A stretch of 18,872 bases of DNA from Bacillota bacterium (GTDB lineage: Bacteria > Bacillota > Clostridia > Acetivibrionales > DSM-1351), in assembly GCA_023395575.1 (NCBI GenBank), contig JAEWZA010000326.1, positions 1 to 18,872 on the forward strand, in the 5' to 3' direction. The notes beneath the pieces were generated by a model. It was not told the origin of the DNA. It searched no databases and saw only the letters and a list, made by a program, of their open reading frames with translations. Each line of letters starts with the position of its first letter. Position 1 is the stretch's first letter. The position numbers and the translations under genes are program-made. Below are positions 6,501-13,751 of this stretch, one piece after another.

Positions 6501-6637
6501 TAAGTAATAAGACAAAAATTATAAATATACGATAAAAACATCTTAATAACGACAAAATACGACTGAATTTTGTTCGCTGTAATAGGAAATACGGTTATAC
6601 GGAATGCTTTACAAGCTAAAGTATAATTATGCAAAAA
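6501..6637. other. Intergenic region between the two hydrolase genes
   Basis: Together with the flanking promoter and hairpin, this makes a 367-nt gap between the two hydrolase genes. I see no coding frame or recognised element in this central part. Confidence 0.5.
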
Positions 6638-6704
6638 GCACATAAAATAGTAGTAATGGACTTTGATATTCTAAAAACAAGTCTATTATTACTATTTTAT
6701 ATGC
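6638..6704 (-). terminator. Long hairpin, probable terminator of the 270-residue hydrolase gene
   Basis: The arms 6642-6663 and 6679-6700 pair over 22 positions (two are G-U on the + strand, A-C on the minus strand), with GC/GC extending the base. On the minus strand the hairpin is followed by TGCTTTTTGC, a short U-tract, and it lies about 40 nt after the stop at 6744. Confidence 0.6.
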
Positions 6705-6743
6705 ATCAATACATAAAATCCCTTTAGGTAGACGTCTATACTA

Positions 6744-7556
6744 TTAAGCTAGCTTACTTATATGATCTTCGTATTTATTTTGCCTGATAAAATTTATAAC
6801 TATATTATTAAATTCTTCGGGTTTTTGAAATATCAGCACATGTCCTGCATCTTTTATTACTTTAAACTCATTGTTTATATATCTTTTCTTTAGTTCTAAT
6901 GCATGGTCATAGTAATAAAAATCTTTTCCGCCTACAATAATAAGCGAGGGTATACTACACTTTGATATATTGTAATAATAGTCACCTTTTTCAACTACAT
7001 TCCACCATTTTACAAATTCTTTATTACTCATCTTAGCGGTTTCAACAAGAAAGAATTTTCGGGATTTGTTATGAATCTTTCCAGGAAGCATTAGATGCGC
7101 CATGATTTTTAAATATATGTCCTTGCTAAATATCTTTAAAAACACTTTTCCTACAAAGCTGTTCATAACTGAGAAAAAGTAATTAGGTTTGCTAACAGGG
7201 CTTGCTAATATACTTGTTATTACTCTTTCTGGAAACATTTCACAAAAGTATTGCAGGATAATTGTACCTAGAGAGAGTCCTAAAATATGGGCTTTATCAA
7301 TATTTAGTTCATCTAGTAATATTCGTATATGATTGGCAATTATTTCGGCACTATATGTTTCTGTATCTATAGCATCGGAATTTCCATGTCCAGGAAGATC
7401 TAAGCTTAATACTCTGAAATGTTTATTTAAAGCATCAATCTGATATTTCCAGCATCTTGTAGATCCAGATAAGCCATGCAATAATATAAGCCATTCTCCT
7501 TCGGTATTACCAGATATTTCATAATAAAGGTTGTATCCACAACTGTTTGAAAACAT
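6744..7556 (-). CDS. Alpha/beta-fold hydrolase, second tandem paralogue
   Basis: The 270-residue cytosolic protein has HGLSGS (27-32), the nucleophile elbow GLSLG (93-97, Ser95), a candidate acid Asp212 (GGKD) and His239 in DAGH. It shares most of its core with the 297-residue hydrolase, including STRCWK, LMLPGK and SRKFFL blocks, so both probably act on similar substrates. It lacks the extra N-terminal residues and the Thr-rich tail of that paralogue. The start ATG at 7556 follows GGGAGG with a 6-nt gap. The 13 nt covering that site (7571-7559) are identical to the fabV ribosome-binding region. The gene lies 165 nt downstream of the ECF sigma gene on the same strand, so the sigma factor may be cotranscribed with it or may control it; neither is proven by the sequence. 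Confidence 0.9.
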   Translation of the reverse strand: MFSNSCGYNLYYEISGNTEGEWLILLHGLSGSTRCWKYQIDALNKHFRVLSLDLPGHGNSDAIDTETYSAEIIANHIRILLDELNIDKAHILGLSLGTIILQYFCEMFPERVITSILASPVSKPNYFFSVMNSFVGKVFLKIFSKDIYLKIMAHLMLPGKIHNKSRKFFLVETAKMSNKEFVKWWNVVEKGDYYYNISKCSIPSLIIVGGKDFYYYDHALELKKRYINNEFKVIKDAGHVLIFQKPEEFNNIVINFIRQNKYEDHISKLA

Positions 7557-7585
7557 AATAACCTCCCACGCTTACTTTGACAGTA
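7557..7585 (-). promoter_or_regulatory. Leader segment matching the fabV ribosome-binding element
   Basis: Read on the minus strand, CAAAGT-AA-GCGTGGGAGGTTA precedes the ATG at 7556. The fabV leader has CAAAGT-GG-GCGTGGGAGGTTA. TTAC and GTAA flank the CAAA segment and could form a weaker hairpin in place of the GCCC/GGGC stem. Confidence 0.35.
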
Positions 7586-7608
7586 AAATAAGATAATATT
7601 TTATTAAC

Positions 7609-7669
7609 AATAGAAGCGACTAACCGATATCTATCTAGAATGGATATTAGGATGATAGCTGCTTCTATT
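7609..7669 (-). repeat. Imperfect inverted repeat between sigma factor and hydrolase genes
   Basis: AATAGAAGC (7609-7617) pairs perfectly with GCTTCTATT (7661-7669). Partial inner pairing comes from CTAA/TTAG and ATATC/GATAT. It could be a weak terminator or attenuator between the sigma gene and the hydrolase, but it has no good U-tract. Confidence 0.4.
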
Positions 7670-7721
7670 AAGATAGATTATTTAAAAGCATAAAAGTTGC
7701 TAAATATTACAAATTTGTATT

Positions 7722-8270
7722 TTAAACTATTACATTTTGTAGTAAAAGCTTGATTCTTGCTTTACTTCTGCTTATTCTTGACTTGATTGTTCCTTCTTTC
7801 ATATTAAATTTTTGTGCTATTTCTTTATAACTCATACTGTCAAAATAATAAGCAAAAAGGATATCTCTGCTGCAGGGATCAAGAATATTGCTGATTTTTT
7901 CTTTTAAATATCTTTCAAAATCACGATTTATGCATATTTTTTCAGGAAGAATAAAATCAGATTGGAATTCTGAAAGAGACTGGTATTGGACAGCGTCATA
8001 GATTTTACAGTCCATTAAAATTTCTCTTTTCTTTTTATTATACTTTTCCAGCGCCTTATTACGAGTAATTGTATATAACCAGTAAGAAAGCTTAGCTGTG
8101 TCTTTTAATTGTGTTAAATTCTCCGTTGCTTTTATAAATACATCATGTACAACATCTTCAGCATCACATTTGTTTTTCAATATTCTATAGGCGACACTAA
8201 AAAGTTTACTCTCCATAATTAGAAATTCATTTTCAAAATTATTAATTTTGGACTCATTAATCATAGGCAT
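7722..8270 (-). CDS. ECF-type (sigma-70 family) RNA polymerase sigma factor
   Basis: The 182-residue protein has the two-domain ECF layout. Region 2 spans roughly 19-82 (LFSVAYRILKNKCDAEDVVH, then a YWLYTITRNKALEKY block that contacts the -10 DNA). A linker follows, and then region 4 at about 128-178 (SMSYKEIAQKFNMKEGTIKS plus RISRSKARIKLLL), whose helix-turn-helix reads the -35 element. The start ATG at 8270 has GGAG 6 nt upstream. No anti-sigma gene (small membrane protein or zinc-binding ZAS protein) lies beside it. The next gene in its direction is an alpha/beta hydrolase, and pgk is divergent. Control must therefore come from elsewhere or from expression level. The target promoters are not known. 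Confidence 0.93.
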   Translation of the reverse strand: MPMINESKINNFENEFLIMESKLFSVAYRILKNKCDAEDVVHDVFIKATENLTQLKDTAKLSYWLYTITRNKALEKYNKKKREILMDCKIYDAVQYQSLSEFQSDFILPEKICINRDFERYLKEKISNILDPCSRDILFAYYFDSMSYKEIAQKFNMKEGTIKSRISRSKARIKLLLQNVIV

Positions 8271-8663
8271 CAGCTTCTCCAGTAATTGTATTTATATGAA
8301 TGATGATTAAACTTGTAGAATTGTTCCGTATATTAACAATTAATGTAGATATTTGTATTTGAAATGATTCAGTATAAATGGAGTTAATTTTAACTATTAA
8401 AATTTGATTTCAGTGATAATAGACGGTATTTTTGATATTTTTAACAATTCTCAACTTTTCTGAATAATAACATCCTTGTAAAACCTGTAAAATGTTTTTG
8501 AGTTTTTTGTTAATTTACTCACAAACTATTGAAATAACTTAGAAAAAGAGGTAAAATTACTTTGGTTATTTCGGTAGAAATGTGGATAATATACGAATAT
8601 TAAATACATTTTTCTAAAATTAGAATCAATTAAATAAATAAAACATATAGGAGCGTGAAGTTA
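8271..8663. other. Divergent regulatory region between the sigma factor gene and pgk
   Basis: No gene was seen in these 393 nt. They hold an inverted repeat AATTGTT-N9-AACAATT (8319-8325 and 8335-8341), a second one AGTTAA-TT-TTAACT (8382-8395), the pgk promoter (8529-8557) and the pgk ribosome binding site AGGAG (8649-8653). A possible ECF-type -35, GGAAC, is present on the minus strand at 8328-8324, about 55 nt before the sigma start. Confidence 0.5.
8529..8557 (+). promoter_or_regulatory. Sigma-A promoter for pgk
   Basis: The -35 TTGAAA (8529-8534), a 17-nt spacer and the -10 TAAAAT (8552-8557) predict a leader of about 100 nt before the pgk ATG. This shows that pgk transcription does not depend on gap. 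Confidence 0.7.
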
Positions 8664-9848
8664 ATGAATAAGAAGACAATAGAAGACATTGACGTTGCAG
8701 GTAAAAAGGTAATAGTTAGAGTTGACTTTAATGTACCATTAGATGCAAATGGAAAAATTACAGATGATAAGAGAATTGTTGGTGCACTTCCTACTATCAA
8801 ATATCTTGTTGACAAGGGAGCAAAAACTATACTTGTTTCACACTTAGGAAGACCAAAGGATGGCTTTGAAGATAAATTCAGCATGAAGCCTACAGCTATT
8901 AGACTAGGCGAGTTACTTGGTAAGAATGTTGTTATGGCAAATGATGTAATCGGAGAGGACGCAAAAGCTAAAGCAGCTGCTTTACAGTCAGGCGAAGTAC
9001 TTATGCTTGAAAATGTTAGATTCCACAAAGAAGAAACAAAGAATAACGCTGATTTTGCAAAAGAGCTAGCTAGCATGGCTGAAATATTTGTAAATGATGC
9101 ATTTGGTACTGCTCACAGAGCTCACGCTTCTACTGCAGGACTAGCTGATTATTTACCAGCAGTTTGTGGATTCCTTATAAAGAAAGAAATCGAAATAATG
9201 GGTAAAGCATTAGCAAACCCAGCTAGACCTTTTGTTGCTATATTAGGTGGTGCAAAGGTTTCTGATAAGATTGCAGTTATTGAAAATTTAATTGACAAGG
9301 TTGATACATTGATTGTTGGTGGAGGTATGGCTTATACTTTCCTAAAGGCTAAGGGATATAACATAGGAACTTCAATCTGTGAAGAGGATAAGGTAGAGTT
9401 AGCAAAGAGTCTGATGGAAAAAGCTGCAGAAAAGGGTGTTGATTTATTACTTCCTGTTGATAATGCAATTGCTAAGGAATTTAATAACGATTCAGAAAAG
9501 CAGATTGTTGCATCAAATTCTATGCCAGACGGCTGGATGGGAATGGATATCGGACCTGAAACTATTGAGATATATGCTGGTGCTATCAAAAATGCAAAGA
9601 CTGTTATTTGGAACGGACCTATGGGGGTATTCGAGTTCTCAAACTTTGCAACAGGAACAAAAGAAGTTGCAAAAGCTCTTGCTGAATCAGGTTCAATTTC
9701 TATAGTTGGTGGTGGAGATTCTGCAGCAGCAGTTGAGCAATTGGGCTTTGCTGATAAGATTACACATATTTCTACTGGTGGTGGAGCTTCATTAGAGTAC
9801 TTAGAAGGAAAAATTCTTCCAGGTATAGATGTTCTTATGAATAAATAA
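8664..9848 (+). CDS. pgk: Phosphoglycerate kinase
   Basis: The 394-residue protein transfers the acyl phosphate of 1,3-bisphosphoglycerate to ADP, giving 3-phosphoglycerate and ATP in the cytosol. Hallmarks in order are RVDFNVP (19-25) and LGRP (61-64) in the substrate-binding N-domain, GGAKVSDKI (195-203), WNGPMGVFE (316-324) and GGGDSAAA (349-356) in the nucleotide-binding C-domain, and a final HISTGGGASLEYLEGK block. The ATG at 8664 is chosen over an in-frame GTG at 8655 because AGGAG (8649-8653) lies 10 nt before the ATG and only 1 nt before the GTG. tpiA follows after 127 nt with no strong terminator between, so the two are probably cotranscribed. The length and all motifs are normal. 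Confidence 0.98.
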   Translation: MNKKTIEDIDVAGKKVIVRVDFNVPLDANGKITDDKRIVGALPTIKYLVDKGAKTILVSHLGRPKDGFEDKFSMKPTAIRLGELLGKNVVMANDVIGEDAKAKAAALQSGEVLMLENVRFHKEETKNNADFAKELASMAEIFVNDAFGTAHRAHASTAGLADYLPAVCGFLIKKEIEIMGKALANPARPFVAILGGAKVSDKIAVIENLIDKVDTLIVGGGMAYTFLKAKGYNIGTSICEEDKVELAKSLMEKAAEKGVDLLLPVDNAIAKEFNNDSEKQIVASNSMPDGWMGMDIGPETIEIYAGAIKNAKTVIWNGPMGVFEFSNFATGTKEVAKALAESGSISIVGGGDSAAAVEQLGFADKITHISTGGGASLEYLEGKILPGIDVLMNK

Positions 9849-9882
9849 TTAATTGCTTTGAAAGAGTTTTTATGTGGATGTG

Positions 9883-9899
9883 GCTGTATCAAATACAGC
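9883..9899 (+). other. Short hairpin between pgk and tpiA
   Basis: GCTGTAT-CAA-ATACAGC is a perfect 7-bp stem with a 3-nt loop. It is followed by TTATTCTGC rather than a U-run, so it looks like a processing or stability element rather than a terminator. Confidence 0.45.
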
Positions 9900-9938
9900 T
9901 TATTCTGCTAAGCAAAGTTTTATTATATAGTGAAATAC

Positions 9939-9975
9939 CAAATTTTTGTGCCCCAAGAGGGCGTTGGAGGATAAT
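9939..9975 (+). promoter_or_regulatory. Leader element with small hairpin before tpiA, shared with fabV
   Basis: CAAATTTTTGTGCCCC is followed by a GCCC/GGGC stem (9950-9953 with 9959-9962) and GTTGGAGG, the tpiA ribosome binding site. It aligns with 787-823 upstream of fabV almost end to end, and the hairpin loop bases differ while the stem is kept. Confidence 0.5.
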
Positions 9976-10728
9976 ATGAGCAAAAGAATAACTATTGCAG
10001 CAGGTAACTGGAAAATGAATAAAACTGCTTCAGAAGCAGTTGAATTTGTAAATGCATTAAAAGCAAATGTTGCAGATACTGCATCAGAGGTAGTTGTTGG
10101 CGTTCCGTTTGTATGCTTGCCTGGTGTTGTTGCAGCAGTAAAGGGAACAAATATTAAGGTTGCAGCACAAAATATGCACTGGGAAGAAAATGGAGCTTTT
10201 ACAGGTGAAGTTTCTGGTCCAATGCTTGCAGACTTAGGCGTTGACTATGTTATAATCGGACACTCAGAGAGAAGAGAATACTTTGGTGAGACAAATGAAA
10301 CAGTTAATAAAAAAGCTCATGCTGTACTTAAATATGGAATGACTCCTATCATTTGCTGCGGTGAGACATTAACTCAAAGAGAACAAGGGGTTACAGCTGA
10401 TCACGTAAGATATCAGATAAAGGTTGCTTTACTTGGTCTTACAGCTGAACAGGTTAAGCAGGTTGTAATAGCATATGAGCCAATCTGGGCTATTGGAACA
10501 GGTAAGACTGCTACAAACGAGCAGGCAAATGAAGTATGTGCAATTATCAGAAATACAATCAAAGAGCTTTACGGAGAAGATGTTTCAAATGCTACTAGAA
10601 TTCAGTATGGTGGAAGCGTTAATGCTAAAAATGCTGCTGATTTATTCGCTATGTCAGATATCGATGGCGGACTAGTAGGTGGAGCAAGTCTTAAGGTTGA
10701 TGATTTTACAGTAATAGCTAAAGCCTAA
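9976..10728 (+). CDS. tpiA: Triosephosphate isomerase
   Basis: The 250-residue TIM-barrel enzyme interconverts dihydroxyacetone phosphate and glyceraldehyde-3-phosphate. Catalytic residues are in place: Asn11 and Lys13 in NWKMNKT, His96 in IIGHSERRE, and Glu168 in AYEPIWAIGTG, the last followed by the flexible loop. The phosphate-binding YGGSVN and GGLVGGASL motifs close the protein. The start ATG at 9976 follows TTGGAGG with a 5-nt gap. An upstream in-frame TTG at 9946 would only translate the leader hairpin and ribosome binding site, so it is rejected. It probably shares the pgk transcript and ends at the terminator at 10735-10764. All family motifs are intact. Confidence 0.98.
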   Translation: MSKRITIAAGNWKMNKTASEAVEFVNALKANVADTASEVVVGVPFVCLPGVVAAVKGTNIKVAAQNMHWEENGAFTGEVSGPMLADLGVDYVIIGHSERREYFGETNETVNKKAHAVLKYGMTPIICCGETLTQREQGVTADHVRYQIKVALLGLTAEQVKQVVIAYEPIWAIGTGKTATNEQANEVCAIIRNTIKELYGEDVSNATRIQYGGSVNAKNAADLFAMSDIDGGLVGGASLKVDDFTVIAKA

Positions 10729-10734
10729 TAATAG

Positions 10735-10764
10735 CAATAATTTCTGAGAAATTTATTGTTTTTT
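10735..10764 (+). terminator. Hairpin terminator after tpiA
   Basis: CAATAATTTC (10735-10744) pairs with GAAATTTATTG (10748-10758) with one bulged base and a 3-nt loop, followed directly by six T. It separates pgk-tpiA from gpmI. Confidence 0.75.
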
Positions 10765-10844
10765 AGAGAATAATAAGATAGGAATTTTTCGAAAAAGTTT
10801 TTATAGCGTGAAATTTCTATATGTAATTTAATTATGAATATATT

Positions 10845-10913
10845 GACCCTCCGGTAGGCTCTGGGGGGTCGACTTGTATAACTGCAAGTCTGTTTTATAC
10901 GACATAAAATGTC
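10845..10913 (+). promoter_or_regulatory. Triple-hairpin structured leader upstream of gpmI
   Basis: Three hairpins occur in series. GACCCTCC pairs with GGGGGGTC (10845-10852, 10863-10870; one wobble). GACTTG pairs with CAAGTC (10871-10876, 10885-10890), with no gap after the first. GACAT pairs with ATGTC around AAA (10901-10913). Each opens with GAC and closes with GTC. The GC-rich first stem stands out in AT-rich surroundings. No U-tract follows, so these are not terminators. The set ends 7 nt before the gpmI ribosome binding site. I do not recognise it as a known riboswitch class. Confidence 0.5.
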
Positions 10914-10934
10914 AAATATGAAGGAGAAGACTAT

Positions 10935-12470
10935 ATGGAAAAGAAATTAGTAACATTAATGATTCTTGATGGCTATGGAAACAATCCTAAAGTAGAAGGT
11001 AATGCTATAAATGCAGCAAACAAGCCCAATCTGGATAGCTACATGACAAAATATACTAATACTATAGTTCACACAAGTGGTATGGATGTAGGACTTCCCG
11101 ATGGGCAGATGGGAAATTCAGAAGTAGGACATACAAATATAGGTGCTGGTAGAATTGTTTATCAAGAATTAACAAGAATAACTAAGTCAATTATAGATGG
11201 CGATTTCTTTGAAAAAGAAGAGTTCTTAAAAGCTGTGGAGAATTGTAAAGCAAATAACTCAAAGCTTCATTTGTTCGGCCTTTTATCTGATGGAGGCGTA
11301 CACAGTCATAACACTCATTTGTATGCATTAGTTGAATTGGCAAAAAGAAATGGTCTTAAGGATGTATTTGTACACTGCTTTTTTGATGGCAGAGATGTTC
11401 CACCAGATAGCTCTAAAACATTTACAGAAGAGTTGGAAGCCAAGCTTTCTGAAATAGGAGTTGGAAAGATTGCGTCTGTAATGGGTAGATATTATTCTAT
11501 GGATAGAGACAACCGTTGGGAAAGAGTAAAGCTTGCTTATGATGCTATGGTTAATGGAATAGGATTAACCGCAAATTCTGCTATAGAAGCTGTTGAAGCA
11601 TCTTTTGCTCGTGAGGAATATGACGAGTTCGTTAAGCCAACTGTAATTACAGAGGATGGAAAGCCTGTTTCTACAATTAGTGCAAACGATTCAGTTATTT
11701 TCTTTAATTTCAGACCTGATAGAGCAAGAGAAATAACAAGAACTTTTGTAGACCCTGAATTTAAGGGCTTTGAAAGAACAAAGGGCTTATTCCCACTTTA
11801 TTTTATCTGTATGACTCAGTATGATAAATCAATGCCAAATGTATCTGTTGCATTTAAGCCACAAACTTTGGATAACACTTTTGGAGAGTATATCAGCAGA
11901 CTTGGCTATAGACAACTGCGTATTGCTGAAACTGAAAAATATGCACATGTAACCTTCTTCTTTAATGGCGGTGTTGAGGCTCAGTATGAGGGTGAAGATA
12001 GAGCGCTTATTCCTTCACCAAAGGTTGCTACTTATGATTTACAGCCTGAAATGAGTGCTTATGAGGTTGCTGAAGAGGCTGTAAAAAGAATTGACTCAAA
12101 GCAGTATGATGTAATTATACTTAACTTTGCAAACTGTGATATGGTTGGTCACACAGGGGTATTTGATGCAGCTAAGGCAGCTGTAGAAGCTGTGGATGAG
12201 TGTGTAGGCAAGGTGGTTGATGCAGTTACTGCTCAGGGTGGCGTGGTTTTAATAACAGCTGACCATGGAAATGCGGAGCAAATGCTAGATTACGATAATG
12301 GTGGAGCTTTTACTGCACATACTACAAATGTAGTTCCATTGATTGGAATAGGTTTAGGTGATGCTAAGCTTAAAGAAGGTAAGCTTGCAGATTTGACACC
12401 AACAATTTTGGATATAATGGGTGTGGATAAACCAGCAGAAATGACTGGAGAATCCTTATTAGTTAAGTAA
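10935..12470 (+). CDS. gpmI: 2,3-bisphosphoglycerate-independent phosphoglycerate mutase
   Basis: The 511-residue length fits the cofactor-independent mutases of the alkaline phosphatase superfamily, Mn-dependent enzymes that convert 3- to 2-phosphoglycerate in the cytosol. Key parts are Asp12 (LDGYG) and the phosphoserine Ser62 in GQMGNSEVGH, then SDGGVHSH, CFFDGRDVPP, MGRYYSMDRDNRWER and NFRPDRARE in the transferase domain, and the second metal set NCDMVGHTG and TADHGNAEQM near the C-terminus. The start ATG at 10935 has AAGGAG 8 nt upstream. The gene follows the tpiA terminator, so it should have its own promoter, although I could not name a convincing -35/-10 pair. A triple-hairpin leader precedes it, and a strong terminator follows about 100 nt downstream. 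Confidence 0.98.
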   Translation: MEKKLVTLMILDGYGNNPKVEGNAINAANKPNLDSYMTKYTNTIVHTSGMDVGLPDGQMGNSEVGHTNIGAGRIVYQELTRITKSIIDGDFFEKEEFLKAVENCKANNSKLHLFGLLSDGGVHSHNTHLYALVELAKRNGLKDVFVHCFFDGRDVPPDSSKTFTEELEAKLSEIGVGKIASVMGRYYSMDRDNRWERVKLAYDAMVNGIGLTANSAIEAVEASFAREEYDEFVKPTVITEDGKPVSTISANDSVIFFNFRPDRAREITRTFVDPEFKGFERTKGLFPLYFICMTQYDKSMPNVSVAFKPQTLDNTFGEYISRLGYRQLRIAETEKYAHVTFFFNGGVEAQYEGEDRALIPSPKVATYDLQPEMSAYEVAEEAVKRIDSKQYDVIILNFANCDMVGHTGVFDAAKAAVEAVDECVGKVVDAVTAQGGVVLITADHGNAEQMLDYDNGGAFTAHTTNVVPLIGIGLGDAKLKEGKLADLTPTILDIMGVDKPAEMTGESLLVK

Positions 12471-12573
12471 TAAATTTTCAACTTGAGAAATTGCAGCAGT
12501 TAGTAAAAAATAATAAATAGCAGGAAATTTTATAAATTTAACATTTATGGTTAAAGTATAGTAAAATGCCTTT

Positions 12574-12610
12574 AAACGATATTCTATTGAATGATAGGAT
12601 ATCGTTTTTT
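12574..12610 (+). terminator. Hairpin terminator after gpmI
   Basis: A 14-bp stem (12574-12587 with 12594-12607, one wobble) carries AAACGATAT against ATATCGTTT, followed by more T. It isolates gpmI from the downstream GAF-like membrane protein gene. Confidence 0.85.
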
Positions 12611-12627
12611 ATTTCCATAAAAAAGGA

Positions 12628-12633
12628 TATAAT
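12628..12633 (+). promoter_or_regulatory. Possible -10 element for the GAF-like membrane protein gene
   Basis: A perfect TATAAT lies 47 nt before the start at 12681. The -35 position, 17 nt upstream, falls in the T-run of the gpmI terminator and matches poorly, so this is a weak assignment. Confidence 0.35.
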
Positions 12634-12680
12634 ATACATATATAGAAATAAGTAGCATTAAATTATAGGGGGATAGATAA

Positions 12681-13751
12681 ATGAAAAAACCTTCGAGATT
12701 TATTCTACGTATAAAACAAATTGCTAGAAGAAACAAAAGATTTGGGAATTTTATTTTTTATATTTATAATATTTTAAAGTCTTCCTACGTTAGAACATTA
12801 GTGAATTTCATAGTTACTACTGTTTTTTCTATTCAAATGAAATTAGCTGATTTTAATACGTATAAAATAAATCAACAGGAATTTTATCAAGATAAATGGC
12901 ATATACTAATAACATGTGTGTTTATTGTTCTATACAATTGGATAACAATTTTAATAGATAATTATCAGAAATATCAAGAAAAATTAATTAAATGCGTTAA
13001 GGAAATTGTAAATAGAGAAACAGTAATAAATGATACGATAGGTAAAAAAATATATGAAATAACAAAATGTATATCTGCCAAGTCAAGCTCTATTCCTATG
13101 AAATCTGATTTCTTGAATTTTAGCTATCAGGATGTTGCAGCCCTTGTATGTCATAATATATATGATGCAATAAAAGCTTCTACAGATAAAGATTCTCACC
13201 AGGTTTCATTGATGCAACGGTTTAAAGAGAAAAAAACAGGGGTAGAATATATAAAAATGATAAGTTATGGAAATGCAAATCAAATAACTCCAAGTTTATT
13301 TGATAAGCATTTCTATCTTAATGAGGAGCACAATTATTTTCAAGTAAAAATATTTATTGAAAATCAGAATAACATTTTTATTTTAAAAAGTGCTGAAGAG
13401 ATAAAAAAACATTTAGTATATGGTAAAAGGTCAAATGAAATTTTACAGTACATTGCAATTCCTGTTATGTGTGAAAATGAAGGAATTGTATCACTATTAC
13501 AAATAGAAATAAAAGAGAATATGCTAATTGGGAGGACGATGGAAGAGATAAGGGAATTTGTTAAGCCCTTTATGGCATACATACATGTACTGACAGTTAG
13601 TTACTATCAAGAGCAGTTGTTTAAGGTTTTAGCAAAAAAATTTGATATATTAAAAAAGAGTAAGGAAAAAAGAAAAAGCTATTTAGAAGGGATGGGCAAA
13701 TATGAACAACATTATGGGGAAACTAATACTTATATCGCCCCAAAAGATTAA
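12681..13751 (+). CDS. Two-helix membrane protein with GAF-like cytoplasmic domain, function unknown
   Basis: I do not recognise this 356-residue protein as a named family. It begins with a basic stretch, then two hydrophobic helices (about 34-54 and 74-94) joined by a 20-residue polar loop, then a basic amphipathic linker. Residues about 145-315 look like a GAF fold: a helix with DVAALVCHNIYDAI, strands with VEYIKMISYG and YFQVKIFI, and the typical ILQYIAIPVMCENEGIVSLL block followed by a long closing helix. GAF domains bind small ligands or mediate dimerisation. No kinase, cyclase, nuclease or other output domain is visible. The start has GGGGG 8 nt upstream. It sits alone between the gpmI terminator and a small gene that overlaps its 3' end by 50 nt. 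It may be a membrane-tethered sensor acting through that small partner. Confidence 0.75.
   Translation: MKKPSRFILRIKQIARRNKRFGNFIFYIYNILKSSYVRTLVNFIVTTVFSIQMKLADFNTYKINQQEFYQDKWHILITCVFIVLYNWITILIDNYQKYQEKLIKCVKEIVNRETVINDTIGKKIYEITKCISAKSSSIPMKSDFLNFSYQDVAALVCHNIYDAIKASTDKDSHQVSLMQRFKEKKTGVEYIKMISYGNANQITPSLFDKHFYLNEEHNYFQVKIFIENQNNIFILKSAEEIKKHLVYGKRSNEILQYIAIPVMCENEGIVSLLQIEIKENMLIGRTMEEIREFVKPFMAYIHVLTVSYYQEQLFKVLAKKFDILKKSKEKRKSYLEGMGKYEQHYGETNTYIAPKD

Noticed and set aside
8319..8341. Rex redox-repressor operator
   Set aside because: The half-sites TTGTT/AACAA are one base too far apart and lack the AA/TT inner bases; kept only as an unassigned inverted repeat.
8630..9892. Long minus-strand open frames opposite pgk
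   Set aside because: They are shadows of the pgk coding sequence, whose full-length product carries every family motif.
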